From JSC-12 sp033764965 (GTDB lineage: Bacteria; Cyanobacteriota; Cyanobacteriia; Leptolyngbyales; Leptolyngbyaceae), in assembly GCA_033764965.1 (NCBI GenBank), contig JANRIN010000012.1, forward strand, positions 1 to 27,465: 27,465 bases of DNA, given 5' to 3'. Below, one piece after another: positions 16,326-24,345 of this stretch. The notes below the pieces were generated by a model that was not told the origin of the DNA, did not search any database, and saw only the letters and a list, made by a program, of their open reading frames with translations. Numbering within the stretch: the stretch's first letter is position 1; each line of letters starts with the position of its first letter. The position numbers and the translations under genes were made by a program.

Positions 16326-17159
16326 TTAGCTAGAACGTTTGCTATTGCGAGATTTAGAGCTACTTGTTGCTGGTTCAACTGCTTTAGTATCACCTTCTCC
16401 AGCTTCCGCTGATGTACCATTGGCATCGATCGCAGTTGCCGTTGAAGGACTAACTTCTGATGGTGAAAGCCTCCAGATATTTGCCTGGTCGATCGCCTGA
16501 TAAGCACTCTTTAGGAAAGTATGGAGTCGCTGCTTACCCAAAACACCTAACTCACTACTCTCCCTGCCTTCTGAAAAAGGAATTCGCTTGGCATCCAGGT
16601 GATCTCGCTCTCTGTAGCTGAATTTGGGAAAGTCAAGCACTGGAACTTTTTGCTTTGCCAGAAGTTGTTGGAGTTCCTCTCTACTGTCCAGATGAGACCA
16701 ATCATCACACAGTCCCCAGTTACGAACAAAGACGTGTTGCACTTTGCCATCAAACCGCTTTAGAGACTGGATGAAAAGCTGCACACTGTCATAGCCACCA
16801 GTGCAGATAAACCACTTGCAGATACTGACTCCATGCTGTGCTCCCATCTCCAGCACCCCATTGCGCTCAATCCAATCGGTGACCGCTGAAAAGACCTGAG
16901 CAGGAAGATTCACAATGACTGGAGTTTTGATCGCCAAGTCAAAGATGCGATCGGCATCGTAAGCTTTGCGTTCGGCTTCACTAAAGATAGCGCGTTCACA
17001 TCTTTCAGGATAGACTTCACCGACATCAGGATTGCTGCGATCGGCTTCTACCAATACATGGGGCAACTGACGATCAATACAATATTGCACCATCACACGA
17101 GCAAACAGAGATTTGCCGACACCACCTTTTTCGCCATCAATAAAATGAATTGTTGCCAT
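16326..17159 (-). CDS. ParA/MinD-type P-loop ATPase
   Basis: A 277-residue ATPase of the ParA/MinD/CobQ group. The N-terminus FIDGEKGGVGKSLFARV holds the deviant Walker A motif with both lysines (K11 and K16). VLVEADRSNPDVGEVYPE is in the place of the switch I/beta-2 region, and IVNLPAQ stands for the usual hD. In contrast to ParA, no N-terminal helix-turn-helix is present. The last 40 residues are Ser/Thr/Ala-rich and basic (SSSKSRNSKRSS), probably a flexible tail. GGAGAG lies before ATG 17159. The gene is 9 bases after the small protein of the same operon. The EADRSNPDV variant is like plasmid MobD/TraL-type ATPases as I recall them, so it might act in transfer and not in partition. Confidence 0.8.
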   Translation of the reverse strand: MATIHFIDGEKGGVGKSLFARVMVQYCIDRQLPHVLVEADRSNPDVGEVYPERCERAIFSEAERKAYDADRIFDLAIKTPVIVNLPAQVFSAVTDWIERNGVLEMGAQHGVSICKWFICTGGYDSVQLFIQSLKRFDGKVQHVFVRNWGLCDDWSHLDSREELQQLLAKQKVPVLDFPKFSYRERDHLDAKRIPFSEGRESSELGVLGKQRLHTFLKSAYQAIDQANIWRLSPSEVSPSTATAIDANGTSAEAGEGDTKAVEPATSSSKSRNSKRSS

Positions 17160-17168
17160 TGTGCTCTC

Positions 17169-17555
17169 CTATTGCCACATGCTTCGAGTTGCTCGTTCAA
17201 CGGGTTTGATGTTGCCATTTTGACGATCGCCAGTTTTGGGTGCGATCGTGGAAGATTCCGCAGATGGAATCGGCAGCTGCAAACATTCCCGGATGTAATC
17301 TGCTTGACGCTCTAAAGCACGGCAGCAGTTCAATCCAAGTTGCCGTAACTCTTCTTGGCTCAATAGCCCCTCCGATTGACAAGCTGCTACTATCCAAAAA
17401 GCTCTAACGGACTCCAACACCAATTCTTTGCCTTGCTTGACTCCATCCCCCTTTTTCAGAAATGCCATCAATGCGCCGTCTTGTGTGTCAGTGTAGGGTG
17501 AATAGCGAAAGCTAAAATCTTCGCGTTTGCGAGAGGTTTGTGGAACGTCGTTCAT
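17169..17555 (-). CDS. Small protein after the actin-like ATPase, possible ParR-like adaptor
   Basis: A 128-residue protein without a recognised domain. It overlaps the actin-like gene by four bases (ATGA), the classic translational coupling, and the ATG 17555 is preceded by GGAGGTGG. The N-terminal half is charged and the centre is helical (LVLESVRAFWIVAACQSEGL and EELRQLGLNCCRALERQADY); the tail is Pro/Ser/Thr-rich. In ParM systems the gene directly after the actin is the DNA-binding adaptor ParR, which is about this size. No ribbon-helix-helix motif is obvious, so ParR-like function is an inference from position. Confidence 0.7.
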   Translation of the reverse strand: MNDVPQTSRKREDFSFRYSPYTDTQDGALMAFLKKGDGVKQGKELVLESVRAFWIVAACQSEGLLSQEELRQLGLNCCRALERQADYIRECLQLPIPSAESSTIAPKTGDRQNGNIKPVERATRSMWQ

Positions 17556-18682
17556 GCCACCTCCGCTAACTGTTCAACAAAATCGCAGTACATTCCGAAA
17601 GCGTCTACCAGGCGAAAGGATAAAGCTTCAGCATCTGGACGGTTCGAGCGATAATCTAGCCCTAATAACTCCTGTAATCGTCGTTGTAGATCGGTGCCCC
17701 AATAAGTTGGAGTTCGACTGAAATAGCCTTCTAATTCATCGTGGAGATAGAGAGCAGCTCCGCCAGAAACAATCACCTCTGTGACATTTGGTAGCACTGT
17801 ATCTAACCAATCCTGCAATCGTGACCAGTATTCCTCTCTAGCAGTCAGAATGGCAGTGATAATTTGCTCGCGTTCTAGTTTTTGTTCAGTGGGCGATCGC
17901 GTTTTCACCAACGGTTGAACTTGTGCATTATCAGGAACAAGTTGATTGCTAATGTTATAGATTGCACTGGTTAGTGAATCTGCACTTTGACCAGAAGTAC
18001 GCTGTAAAACCTTATCTACTAGCTGATGAAAGCCTAGATTAGTGGTATTACCGCTCGCCAATTTACCTCGTTCAAATAGCAACAAACTAGTATTTCGGTG
18101 CCCAAACATTAACACAGCCAGCGTTTGTTGCTGGAACCACTCCGCCCCATTTTGCATCACTCGTCCCATTGCCAAGCCACCCCCCTCCGGGCGACACTCA
18201 AAGGCTTCTAGTTTGACCTGGAGACGTTCACCCCGAAAGCTGTAGTTCTTAAGATGTTGCTTCAGTAGTTGTTGAAGGCGTTGAGCATTTTGATATTCGC
18301 TGTAAGGCAGCAAGGCAGAGATGGCAACAGAAAATTTTCGGGGTAGATTTGTTTGTTGAGCGATCGCTCCTACGGCTGCCAGCACCTTATATAACGCTCG
18401 CTCGTATTTCACCTCATTCATTCGCACGGCTGCTAGAAACTGACGTGCCAAATAGCCAACCACCTGGCACTGCTCACTTGTCCCACATTGCAACCAAACA
18501 TCATCTTCAGGTCGGGTGATACCAAGATTTCCTCTGGTTTTCAGGTGAGCATCAATAGAACTCATGCTGAGTTCAATCACTTCAGGTTCCATGAGCAGCA
18601 ATCGAGGTTTCCCATCCGACAAGCAGTAGATCACTTTGCTGAGCGAAGAACCTGGATCAAAAGTCAACGTAAGGTCAGACAT
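17552..18682 (-). CDS. Actin-like (ParM/StbA family) plasmid partition ATPase
   Basis: A 376-residue actin/Hsp70-fold ATPase. The phosphate 1 loop is FDPGSSLSKVIY near the N-terminus (Asp9), the middle part contains LAVLMFGHRNTSLLLFERG, which matches the phosphate 2 segment of ParM/Alp proteins, and VIVSGGAALYL near residue 305 is the adenosine-binding motif. Family members polymerise into filaments that separate plasmid copies. ATG 18682 (MSDLTLTFDPGSS) is preferred: a TTG at 18715 would add 11 residues but lies within a perfect inverted repeat (18698-18718) likely to be an operator. It heads a five-gene operon with an adaptor-like protein and a ParA/MinD-type ATPase. Three GCGATCGC sites or variants lie nearby, so it is long resident in cyanobacteria. 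Confidence 0.83.
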   Translation of the reverse strand: MSDLTLTFDPGSSLSKVIYCLSDGKPRLLLMEPEVIELSMSSIDAHLKTRGNLGITRPEDDVWLQCGTSEQCQVVGYLARQFLAAVRMNEVKYERALYKVLAAVGAIAQQTNLPRKFSVAISALLPYSEYQNAQRLQQLLKQHLKNYSFRGERLQVKLEAFECRPEGGGLAMGRVMQNGAEWFQQQTLAVLMFGHRNTSLLLFERGKLASGNTTNLGFHQLVDKVLQRTSGQSADSLTSAIYNISNQLVPDNAQVQPLVKTRSPTEQKLEREQIITAILTAREEYWSRLQDWLDTVLPNVTEVIVSGGAALYLHDELEGYFSRTPTYWGTDLQRRLQELLGLDYRSNRPDAEALSFRLVDAFGMYCDFVEQLAEVA

Positions 18683-18697
18683 CGTAGATTGATCAGT

Positions 18698-18718
18698 AAG
18701 TTGACGCTCCCTCAACTT
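18698..18718. promoter_or_regulatory. Inverted repeat upstream of the actin-like gene
   Basis: AAGTTGA (18698-18704) and TCAACTT (18712-18718) are exact reverse complements with a 7-base spacer, 16 bases before the preferred ATG of the actin-like gene. A palindrome GAGCGCTC sits next to it at 18723-18730. Partition operons are usually autoregulated through sites at this place, so an operator or centromere half-site is plausible. Confidence 0.5.
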
Positions 18719-19118
18719 AGCGAGCGCTCAGTGAATACTCATCATCCACATGGATAAAAAGGAAATACTTGAATTTCTTCCCGCACAGAAGTTCACGCAT
18801 TGCCACAATTTTCCTCAGCGTTCCACCTCTATCCTCATTTACACACAGTGTTGAAGTGCTGGATTTTCAATAGCTCAAGCTTATTGACATTCAATTCCCT
18901 CAAATTTTCACAAATTTCTTACAGCCCTCCACCATTGATCCACTTTTTTTCAACAGGCTATGTCACTCGCTCAGATTTCAGGATGCAGAGCAAGCCATGT
19001 TGTAATGTATATTCATCTCGCCACCAGAAATAGTTGCTCGTTTTGCAAATATAGAAAGCTATTCAGGAAACAGCAACTAGAGAGATAGCCACCTGATAGA
19101 TAACAGATGACTACATGA
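18719..19118. other. Non-coding divergent region between partition-like and mobilization operons
   Basis: About 400 bases with no convincing gene. It is AT-rich, and must hold the promoters of both divergent operons. Visible structure: GAGCGCTC (18723-18730); a hairpin CAATAGCT...AGCTTATTG at 18868-18886 with a bulged T; a CTATCCTC at about 18831 and, on the - strand, CATCCTG at 18979-18985, both weak look-alikes of transfer nick sites. No direct-repeat array or iteron set was seen. Confidence 0.5.
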
Positions 19119-19157
19119 ATGGCAAAGCTAGAGAAGAATATTTGCCATCATCCTGGC
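19119..19157 (+). other. Candidate origin of transfer (oriT)
   Basis: ATGGCAAA (19119-19126) and TTTGCCAT (19141-19148) are exact reverse complements with a 14-base spacer, and CATCCTG (19149-19155) follows directly, then GCTAGCTAG. P-type origins of transfer (RP4, R64) have an inverted repeat next to a YATCCTG|Y nick site cleaved by MOBP relaxases, and a MOBP-type relaxase is encoded just downstream. The base after the G is G and not a pyrimidine, which weakens the match. It overlaps the first 14 codons of a longer reading of mobC (start 19115), supporting the downstream start 19166. Confidence 0.5.
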
Positions 19158-19165
19158 TAGCTAGA

Positions 19166-19534
19166 ATGTCATCTCAGAAACGTCCTATCAAGTTTCATAT
19201 CTCACTCAGTTCTGAAGAGAAAGAACTGGTGCGCCGCATGGCAGCGGAAAACAACCTGACAATGGCAGAATTATTTCGTGCTAAGACATTAAAAAATCAA
19301 CTTCCCCGACGTGTAACTCAGATTACAGGTCTAACCTACTGGGAATTAACTCGAATCAGTGACAGTCTGAGCCAGATTGCAAAAGCAATACTTGCTAACG
19401 CCACTACTCCATTTGGAGAAACCCCAATTGTCGTTGATCAGGAGTTGCTAAACCAAACCAGAACCCTCCTCAGTCAAGTGCGGCGAGAATTGGTTGACCT
19501 GGACTTTTTAACAGAGATTGAAGAAGAACCGTGA
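19166..19534 (+). CDS. mobC: MobC-like relaxosome accessory protein
   Basis: A 122-residue small protein from ATG 19166 (MSSQKRPIKFHISLSSEEKELV). The pattern IKFHISLSSEEKELVRRMAAENNLTMAELFR is typical of ribbon-helix-helix MobC/relaxosome accessory proteins that bind oriT, with a C-terminal coiled region (LLNQTRTLLSQVRRELVDLD). An in-frame ATG at 19115 would extend it by 17 residues but runs through the candidate oriT. No clear ribosome-binding site precedes either start. Its stop TGA overlaps the GTG of the relaxase gene, so the two are translationally coupled. Confidence 0.78.
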   Translation: MSSQKRPIKFHISLSSEEKELVRRMAAENNLTMAELFRAKTLKNQLPRRVTQITGLTYWELTRISDSLSQIAKAILANATTPFGETPIVVDQELLNQTRTLLSQVRRELVDLDFLTEIEEEP

Positions 19535-20469
19535 TTGGCAAACAAACTAAAGGTCGAAGCTTCAGCAAACTGCTCAACTATCTGTTTGGCAAAGATGGAG
19601 CTAGCTTAATTGGCAGCAACATGGAGGGACTTACCCCACGTGAATTGGCAGCCGAGTTCCGGTTCTCGCAGCAGCTCAACCCCAGAGTAAACCGTGTTGT
19701 TTACCATGCCTCTCTGAGTCTTCCCCACACTGAGCATTTGGAGAATGAAATCTGGCATGAGATTGCCAAAAAATATCTTCAAGCAATGGACTTTGGCATG
19801 AATCAGTACGCAGTAGTGCGACACAGCGATCGCGACCATGATCATGCTCATATTGTTGCCAGTCGGGTTCGTCTGGATGGCACAACAGTTTCAGATAGTT
19901 GGGATTACCCTCGGAGTGAAGCAGCTATTCGCCAGTTGGAACAAGCGTATGGATTGCGATCGCTCCACTCTAGCCAGGAAAAAGACAGCCGCAGCCCAAC
20001 AACTGGAGAACAACGGTTATTGGCTCGAACTGGTGAGGAAAGTGTGCGAGTACAGCTTCAGCGATCGCTTGATCAAGCCACACAATTTTCTCTAACTATG
20101 CCTCAGTTGATTGACCAATTGCAGCAGAAGGGAATCAGTGTTCGAGTCAGCGATCATCAGACTGACCAGATAAAAGGAATTAGTTATGAATTAAAGGGTG
20201 TTGCCTTCAGTGGCACTCGTTTAGGAAAAGCCTACACCTTTAAAGGTTTGCAGAAATACCGAGGAGTGGATTATAACTCACACCGAGATAATCAATTAAT
20301 CAAAAAGCTGATAGAGCAACCTGTCAACTCATCAACCAAAATTGACATTGGAATAAACTCATTTACACAGATACCAAATATAGAAAATGGTCGAAAAGAT
20401 AAAGATGTAGAGAAAAATAACCAAGAATCAAAATTGCTAAAACATCGCCAACAAGAATTAGAACTTTGA
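19531..20469 (+). CDS. MOBP-type relaxase
   Basis: A 312-residue relaxase that should nick oriT and pilot the strand during mobilization. Motif I is near FSKLLNYLFGKDG with candidate catalytic Y17; SLPHTEHL and YAVVRHSDRDHDHAHIVASRV carry the relaxase core, with the metal-binding motif H98-x-D-x-D-x(2)-H-x-H (H105, H107). Residues about 200-240 (GISVRVSD, GISYELKG, AFSGTRLGKAYTFKGLQ) match the post-catalytic segment of MobA/VirD2-like proteins. The start is GTG 19531, overlapping the MobC stop (GTGA). At 312 residues it is short for the family, and the C-terminus ends in a polar, Lys/Glu-rich tail without a helicase or primase domain. HIP1 sits within the metal motif codons. Confidence 0.9.
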   Translation: MIGKQTKGRSFSKLLNYLFGKDGASLIGSNMEGLTPRELAAEFRFSQQLNPRVNRVVYHASLSLPHTEHLENEIWHEIAKKYLQAMDFGMNQYAVVRHSDRDHDHAHIVASRVRLDGTTVSDSWDYPRSEAAIRQLEQAYGLRSLHSSQEKDSRSPTTGEQRLLARTGEESVRVQLQRSLDQATQFSLTMPQLIDQLQQKGISVRVSDHQTDQIKGISYELKGVAFSGTRLGKAYTFKGLQKYRGVDYNSHRDNQLIKKLIEQPVNSSTKIDIGINSFTQIPNIENGRKDKDVEKNNQESKLLKHRQQELEL

Positions 20470-20524
20470 TAGTCAAGGTAGCTAACGCCACTCAAGAAGT
20501 AATAACGTTAGTGGCTTAACTGCA

Positions 20525-21856
20525 ATGAATGTCAATTTACGACAAATGACGATTCAATTTCTTAGGCACATTGGTTTTATACCGGGTGCTAAAATTTGGC
20601 TGCGGATCTCCTGGGATCTACCCGTGGAATTCATTCCTACCAACTGGAACTGCTACTGGAAAAATGAACAACTAATTTACAGCCATTACATCTTTTGCGG
20701 CAAGATCACTTCCCAGGGTTTTACTCTCTACTGTTGCACTCAGGGTGGGCGCGATCGCCAGGGTAATACCTGCTGGCAACTGACTCCCAAACACTATGCA
20801 GATGGATGGGCACTTGCATTCAAATTCTCCTATTTGGGTGCAACCGTTAGCTTCTATCCCAACCAACCTAATAAAGGCATCAGCAACAACCATGTCAGGC
20901 AATGTCAGTGCCTTTTCTACGAAATCGATGATTTACCTCTGACTGATCAACATGCTGCACTAGAACGATTTAAGCATATGACTGGGTTAGAACCCGCAGC
21001 AGTTGTCTATACCGGGGGAAAGTCCCTTCATATATATTTCAGATGCAGTGTTGGGCTATCTCCAGAGAACTGGATCTTGCTGAATCGGAAACTTGCGATC
21101 GCTCAAAATGCTGACCCAGCAATTTGCAATCTAGCACGCTCTATGCGGCTTCCAGGCATGGTTCGCAGGGAAGTAGGAAGTGGGGAGTTGAGTGACGCTA
21201 AAGCAATTACTTTGGAGGATTACTCCATGTTCCAGTACAGTTTCAGAAAGCTGAGCGTTGCTTTGGATGCCACCGGGCTGTTTCCTTATGGACTATCGGA
21301 TCAACAATGGCGGAAGTGGGTGCAACTTGTTCATCTGGCGAAAATGAACAGTTCAATTGACCCACACTCCGCACTGACTCAACCGCCTGCTCCAAGATCC
21401 CGCTCAACTGTGCTGAAGCATCGGAAACTTGGAACAAGCCCTGCAACAAGAGATAATCACTTCTCTCTCAAACATCACCGCGCTAGCGGGACATCAATTC
21501 CACTAACCATCTGCCTGACAAAAAGCGATCGCGCCCTCTTGAAACATGGTGAGTTAGAAGGTAACCGTAATAATGCAGGTTACAAATTGGCTCGGAACCT
21601 ACTGGGAACCGCCGATCTGTTAACTCGGCACCGGATCGCTCACCATCCTGATCCGTATCAACTCTTCGAGCAATACTGCGATCGCTGTACACCTGCTCTA
21701 GATGATTCTGAAGCTAAGACTATCTGGCAAAGTGCCAACAAAACACCTGCTTTTGCCAGTCGTACTCTTAGCTCAATATTGACGAGTATGAGTCGATGGC
21801 GAGATCGTAAGCATAGGAACCGACACGCTCAAGCTAGAGCAGCTAGTGTTCAATAA
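20525..21856 (+). CDS. Archaeo-eukaryotic-type primase of plasmid
   Basis: A 443-residue protein with the signature of plasmid AEP primases. The first 130 residues are a family-variable region. The catalytic-like motif FYEIDDLPLTDQ (E133, D135, D136) is followed by AVVYTGGKSLHIYF, with H169 as the sxH motif, and ICNLARSMRLPGMVRRE, the usual C-terminal part of the primase fold. After a basic linker with PPAPRSRSTVLKHRK, residues about 345-415 (GNRNNAGYKLARNLLG, YQLFEQYCDRCTPALDDSEA) look like a PriCT-type helical domain. The gene begins 55 bases after the relaxase. Such proteins initiate plasmid replication. A replication origin was not found, so the role is by family. HIP1 occurs several times. 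Confidence 0.8.
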   Translation: MNVNLRQMTIQFLRHIGFIPGAKIWLRISWDLPVEFIPTNWNCYWKNEQLIYSHYIFCGKITSQGFTLYCCTQGGRDRQGNTCWQLTPKHYADGWALAFKFSYLGATVSFYPNQPNKGISNNHVRQCQCLFYEIDDLPLTDQHAALERFKHMTGLEPAAVVYTGGKSLHIYFRCSVGLSPENWILLNRKLAIAQNADPAICNLARSMRLPGMVRREVGSGELSDAKAITLEDYSMFQYSFRKLSVALDATGLFPYGLSDQQWRKWVQLVHLAKMNSSIDPHSALTQPPAPRSRSTVLKHRKLGTSPATRDNHFSLKHHRASGTSIPLTICLTKSDRALLKHGELEGNRNNAGYKLARNLLGTADLLTRHRIAHHPDPYQLFEQYCDRCTPALDDSEAKTIWQSANKTPAFASRTLSSILTSMSRWRDRKHRNRHAQARAASVQ

Positions 21857-21862
21857 TGTTCC

Positions 21863-21895
21863 ATTCCTCCAGTAGTTCGTCACTATTGGAGGAAT
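21863..21895 (+). terminator. Hairpin after the primase gene
   Basis: ATTCCTCCA (21863-21871) pairs with TGGAGGAAT (21887-21895), and inside it TAGT (21873-21876) pairs with ACTA (21882-21885), giving about 14 bp with one G-T. CGTTTGCTTG follows, not a strong T-run, so termination is possible but not clear. It begins 7 bases after the stop codon. Confidence 0.5.
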
Positions 21896-21931
21896 CGTTT
21901 GCTTGAGTTGCCCTGCTAGCGCAGTTCTACC

Positions 21932-21954
21932 TCCAGACCTTCACTCCGTCTGGA
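21932..21954 (+). promoter_or_regulatory. Hairpin just before the RecG start codon
   Basis: TCCAGAC (21932-21938) and GTCTGGA (21948-21954) form an exact 7-bp inverted repeat with a 9-base spacer, ending three bases before the ATG 21958. It covers the place of a ribosome-binding site, and none is otherwise visible, so it may act as an operator or reduce translation. Confidence 0.45.
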
Positions 21955-21957
21955 ATC

Positions 21958-24060
21958 ATGACCCTGAAAAAATCCTCTCTACACCGTGCTGATATTAAGC
22001 AATCCCACATCAGCAAGCTTCATAAATTAGGCATCGATACTATTCTGGATCTGCTTCACTATTGTCCTCGTGACCATATTGTTTGTAAGCGTGTAAAGCT
22101 TGCAGAAGCAAGAGTTGGAGAAATTGTTACCATCATTGGCAAGATTAAGCAACATCGCATCTTCACCGCCAAGAATGGCAAACTCACTGTTCAACAGTGG
22201 AGCATCACTAACAAATCAGGTTCTGCTAGCATTACCTGTACACACTTCCACAATCATCCCTACTATCAATCACAAAGATGGCGATCGCAACAATGTAATG
22301 TTTATCAAGCAAATAAAATTGTCATGCTCTCCGGTAAAGTTAAGCTGGACAGCTATACAGGTGGCAAGGCGATCGTTTCCGCAGAGGTTAAAGTTATTGA
22401 TTTGAATGGGACTGTCTCAGATGCGAAAACTAGCACCATTCAGCCCGTTTATGCTCTAACTAAGGGAGTCACCGGCGATCTGATTCAAGAATGCCTCAAG
22501 TCTGCTTTGAAAATGTCAATCCTGACTGATCCTTTACCTAAGGCATTACGGGAGCAATACAAATTAGTGGGATTGAAGCAGGCGATCGCTCATATCCACT
22601 TTCCTACCAATCAAGCAACTCTAGAAGCTGCCCGTCACCGCCTGGTTTTCGATGAGTTCTTCTACCTGCAACTGAGTTTGCTGCAACAGAAACAGGCTCG
22701 CCGCCAAATACAACGGGACGCGCTCCTCAATCAAGGAACACTTCTAGAGCAGTTTTATAGGATTCTGCCTTTTCAGCTTACCCAATCACAGCAACGAGTC
22801 GTGAATGAGATCCTGGCTGACCTGAACCAAACTACACCAATGAATCGCTTAGTGCTAGGGGATGTGGGATCGGGTAAAACGGTAGTTGCGATCGCAGCAA
22901 TCCTAGCAGCGATTCAATCTGGTTATCAGGCAGCATTAATGGCACCTACAGAGGTTTTGGCAGAGCAACACTTTCGCAAACTTGCTCACTGGTTCAAACC
23001 TCTGAAATTACCTGTAGCCCTTCTGATGGGTTCTACCCCACTGTCCACTCGTCAAGACATTCATCGGGATCTACAGACTGGCAAATTACCGCTACTAATT
23101 GGCACTCATGCGTTGATTCAAAATTCTGTTCAGTTTCATCAATTGGGTTTAGTTGTCATTGATGAACAGCATCGATTTGGTGTGCAGCAGCGGCTCAAAT
23201 TGCAACAGAAGGGTGATCATCCCCATTTGCTGACGATGACAGCAACCCCCATTCCCCGAACACTTGCTCTAACATTACATGGAGACTTGGATGTAAGCCA
23301 GATCAATGAATTGCCACCAGGTAGACAGGCGATCGCTACTCAAGTTTTAACGAAACAGCAGCGTTCACAAGCACACAACCTGATCTGGGAACAGTTAATG
23401 CAAGGACACCAAGCTTATATTGTGCTGCCACTAGTGGAGGACTCGGACACAGTAAATTTAAAGGCTGCCACCAGCGAGTATCAATTTCTACAGGACAATG
23501 TATTTCCAGAATTCCGAGTAGGTTTGCTACATGGGCGGATGAATAGTGTAGAAAAAGAAGAAGCGATCGCCCGCTTTCGTAACTGTCAGACTCAAGTGTT
23601 GGTATCTACTACTGTAATTGAGGTGGGTATCGATGTTCCCAATGCCACAGTCATCCTGATCGAACACGCTGAGCGGTTTGGATTGTCTCAACTTCACCAA
23701 CTGCGGGGGCGAGTCGGTAGGGGCAAAGCCAAGTCATACTGTTTGCTGATCAACACCTCCACTTCTGAGGAAACAATCAAACGAATGAAAGTTTTGGAGC
23801 AGTCCCAGAACGGCTTCTTCATTGCTGAAATGGATTTGCACCTACGGGGTCCAGGCGAAGTTTTAGGTACAACTCAAGCAGGTTTGCTCAGTTTCAAACT
23901 AGCAGATTTGGTGAAAGACGCTGAGATTCTAGAGCAGGCAAGGGAAGCAGCCCAAAAAATCATAGTCAGAGGTGCAAATCTTAAGTTGTGGAACAATCTA
24001 ATGGCAGAACTGGAAAGGCGGAACAAGCACCTCTCATACCAAAATACTGCCCTTAATTAG
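21958..24060 (+). CDS. recG: RecG-like ATP-dependent DNA helicase
   Basis: A 700-residue RecG-family helicase that reverses forks and branch-migrates junctions. After the wedge domain (about 1-160, with LLHYCPRDHIV as the usual LLFHLPxRY region and an OB-like part), helicase motif I is GDVGSGKT (G301-T308), motif Ia APTEVLAEQH, motif II DEQH (402-405), motif III TMTATPIPRTLAL, and the C-terminal domain has STTVIEVGIDVPNA and QLRGRVGRGKAKSYCLL; DLHLRGPGEVLGTTQAG is the characteristic RecG C-terminal motif. It is shorter than chromosomal cyanobacterial RecG proteins, which I recall at about 800 residues, so a plasmid paralog is likely. It follows the primase by about 100 bases, fitting a role in plasmid replication or repair of transfer intermediates. 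Confidence 0.93.
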   Translation: MTLKKSSLHRADIKQSHISKLHKLGIDTILDLLHYCPRDHIVCKRVKLAEARVGEIVTIIGKIKQHRIFTAKNGKLTVQQWSITNKSGSASITCTHFHNHPYYQSQRWRSQQCNVYQANKIVMLSGKVKLDSYTGGKAIVSAEVKVIDLNGTVSDAKTSTIQPVYALTKGVTGDLIQECLKSALKMSILTDPLPKALREQYKLVGLKQAIAHIHFPTNQATLEAARHRLVFDEFFYLQLSLLQQKQARRQIQRDALLNQGTLLEQFYRILPFQLTQSQQRVVNEILADLNQTTPMNRLVLGDVGSGKTVVAIAAILAAIQSGYQAALMAPTEVLAEQHFRKLAHWFKPLKLPVALLMGSTPLSTRQDIHRDLQTGKLPLLIGTHALIQNSVQFHQLGLVVIDEQHRFGVQQRLKLQQKGDHPHLLTMTATPIPRTLALTLHGDLDVSQINELPPGRQAIATQVLTKQQRSQAHNLIWEQLMQGHQAYIVLPLVEDSDTVNLKAATSEYQFLQDNVFPEFRVGLLHGRMNSVEKEEAIARFRNCQTQVLVSTTVIEVGIDVPNATVILIEHAERFGLSQLHQLRGRVGRGKAKSYCLLINTSTSEETIKRMKVLEQSQNGFFIAEMDLHLRGPGEVLGTTQAGLLSFKLADLVKDAEILEQAREAAQKIIVRGANLKLWNNLMAELERRNKHLSYQNTALN

Positions 24061-24099
24061 CTATCGCTATTGATGACTAGATAGTCTCTATCCAATTTT

Positions 24100-24345
24100 A
24101 TGTACACAATTCACACTGGACAGTCTGTCATCGTCTTTACTTGTGGTGTCAGTATCCGAGGAGCAGTTCAACAGATTCAGCCCTCTCCTTGGGGCGAGCC
24201 GTGCTACCTGATTCACAACCAATGGTACTGTCAAGACGTTTACCCAGATCCCAACATTAAACCGCGATCGCAGTGGTTTCTAGGCAAGCTATACACGGAA
24301 CCATCTGACCCACCTATCTTGCTGGTTAAACATCCCTGCGTTTGA
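24100..24345 (+). CDS. Small unknown protein
   Basis: An 81-residue ORF with no recognised domain: MYTIHTGQSVIVFTCGVSIRG, then a Trp/Tyr/Cys-containing section (GEPCYLIHNQWYCQDVY, where two Cys are eight residues apart) and a short C-terminus. It looks like a compact beta-rich protein, and is encoded 39 bases after recG on the same strand. A 14-base inverted repeat begins at its stop codon. No clear ribosome-binding site. Real-gene status rests on codon pattern and position; function is unknown. Confidence 0.55.
   Translation: MYTIHTGQSVIVFTCGVSIRGAVQQIQPSPWGEPCYLIHNQWYCQDVYPDPNIKPRSQWFLGKLYTEPSDPPILLVKHPCV

Noticed and set aside
18979..18985. CATCCTG on the - strand as nick site
   Set aside because: No inverted repeat is next to it; the copy at 19149-19155 has one and is closer to the mobilization genes.
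20466..20524. GCCACT/AGTGGC inverted repeat between relaxase and primase as terminator
   Set aside because: The arms are six bases, the loop is long, and no T-run follows.
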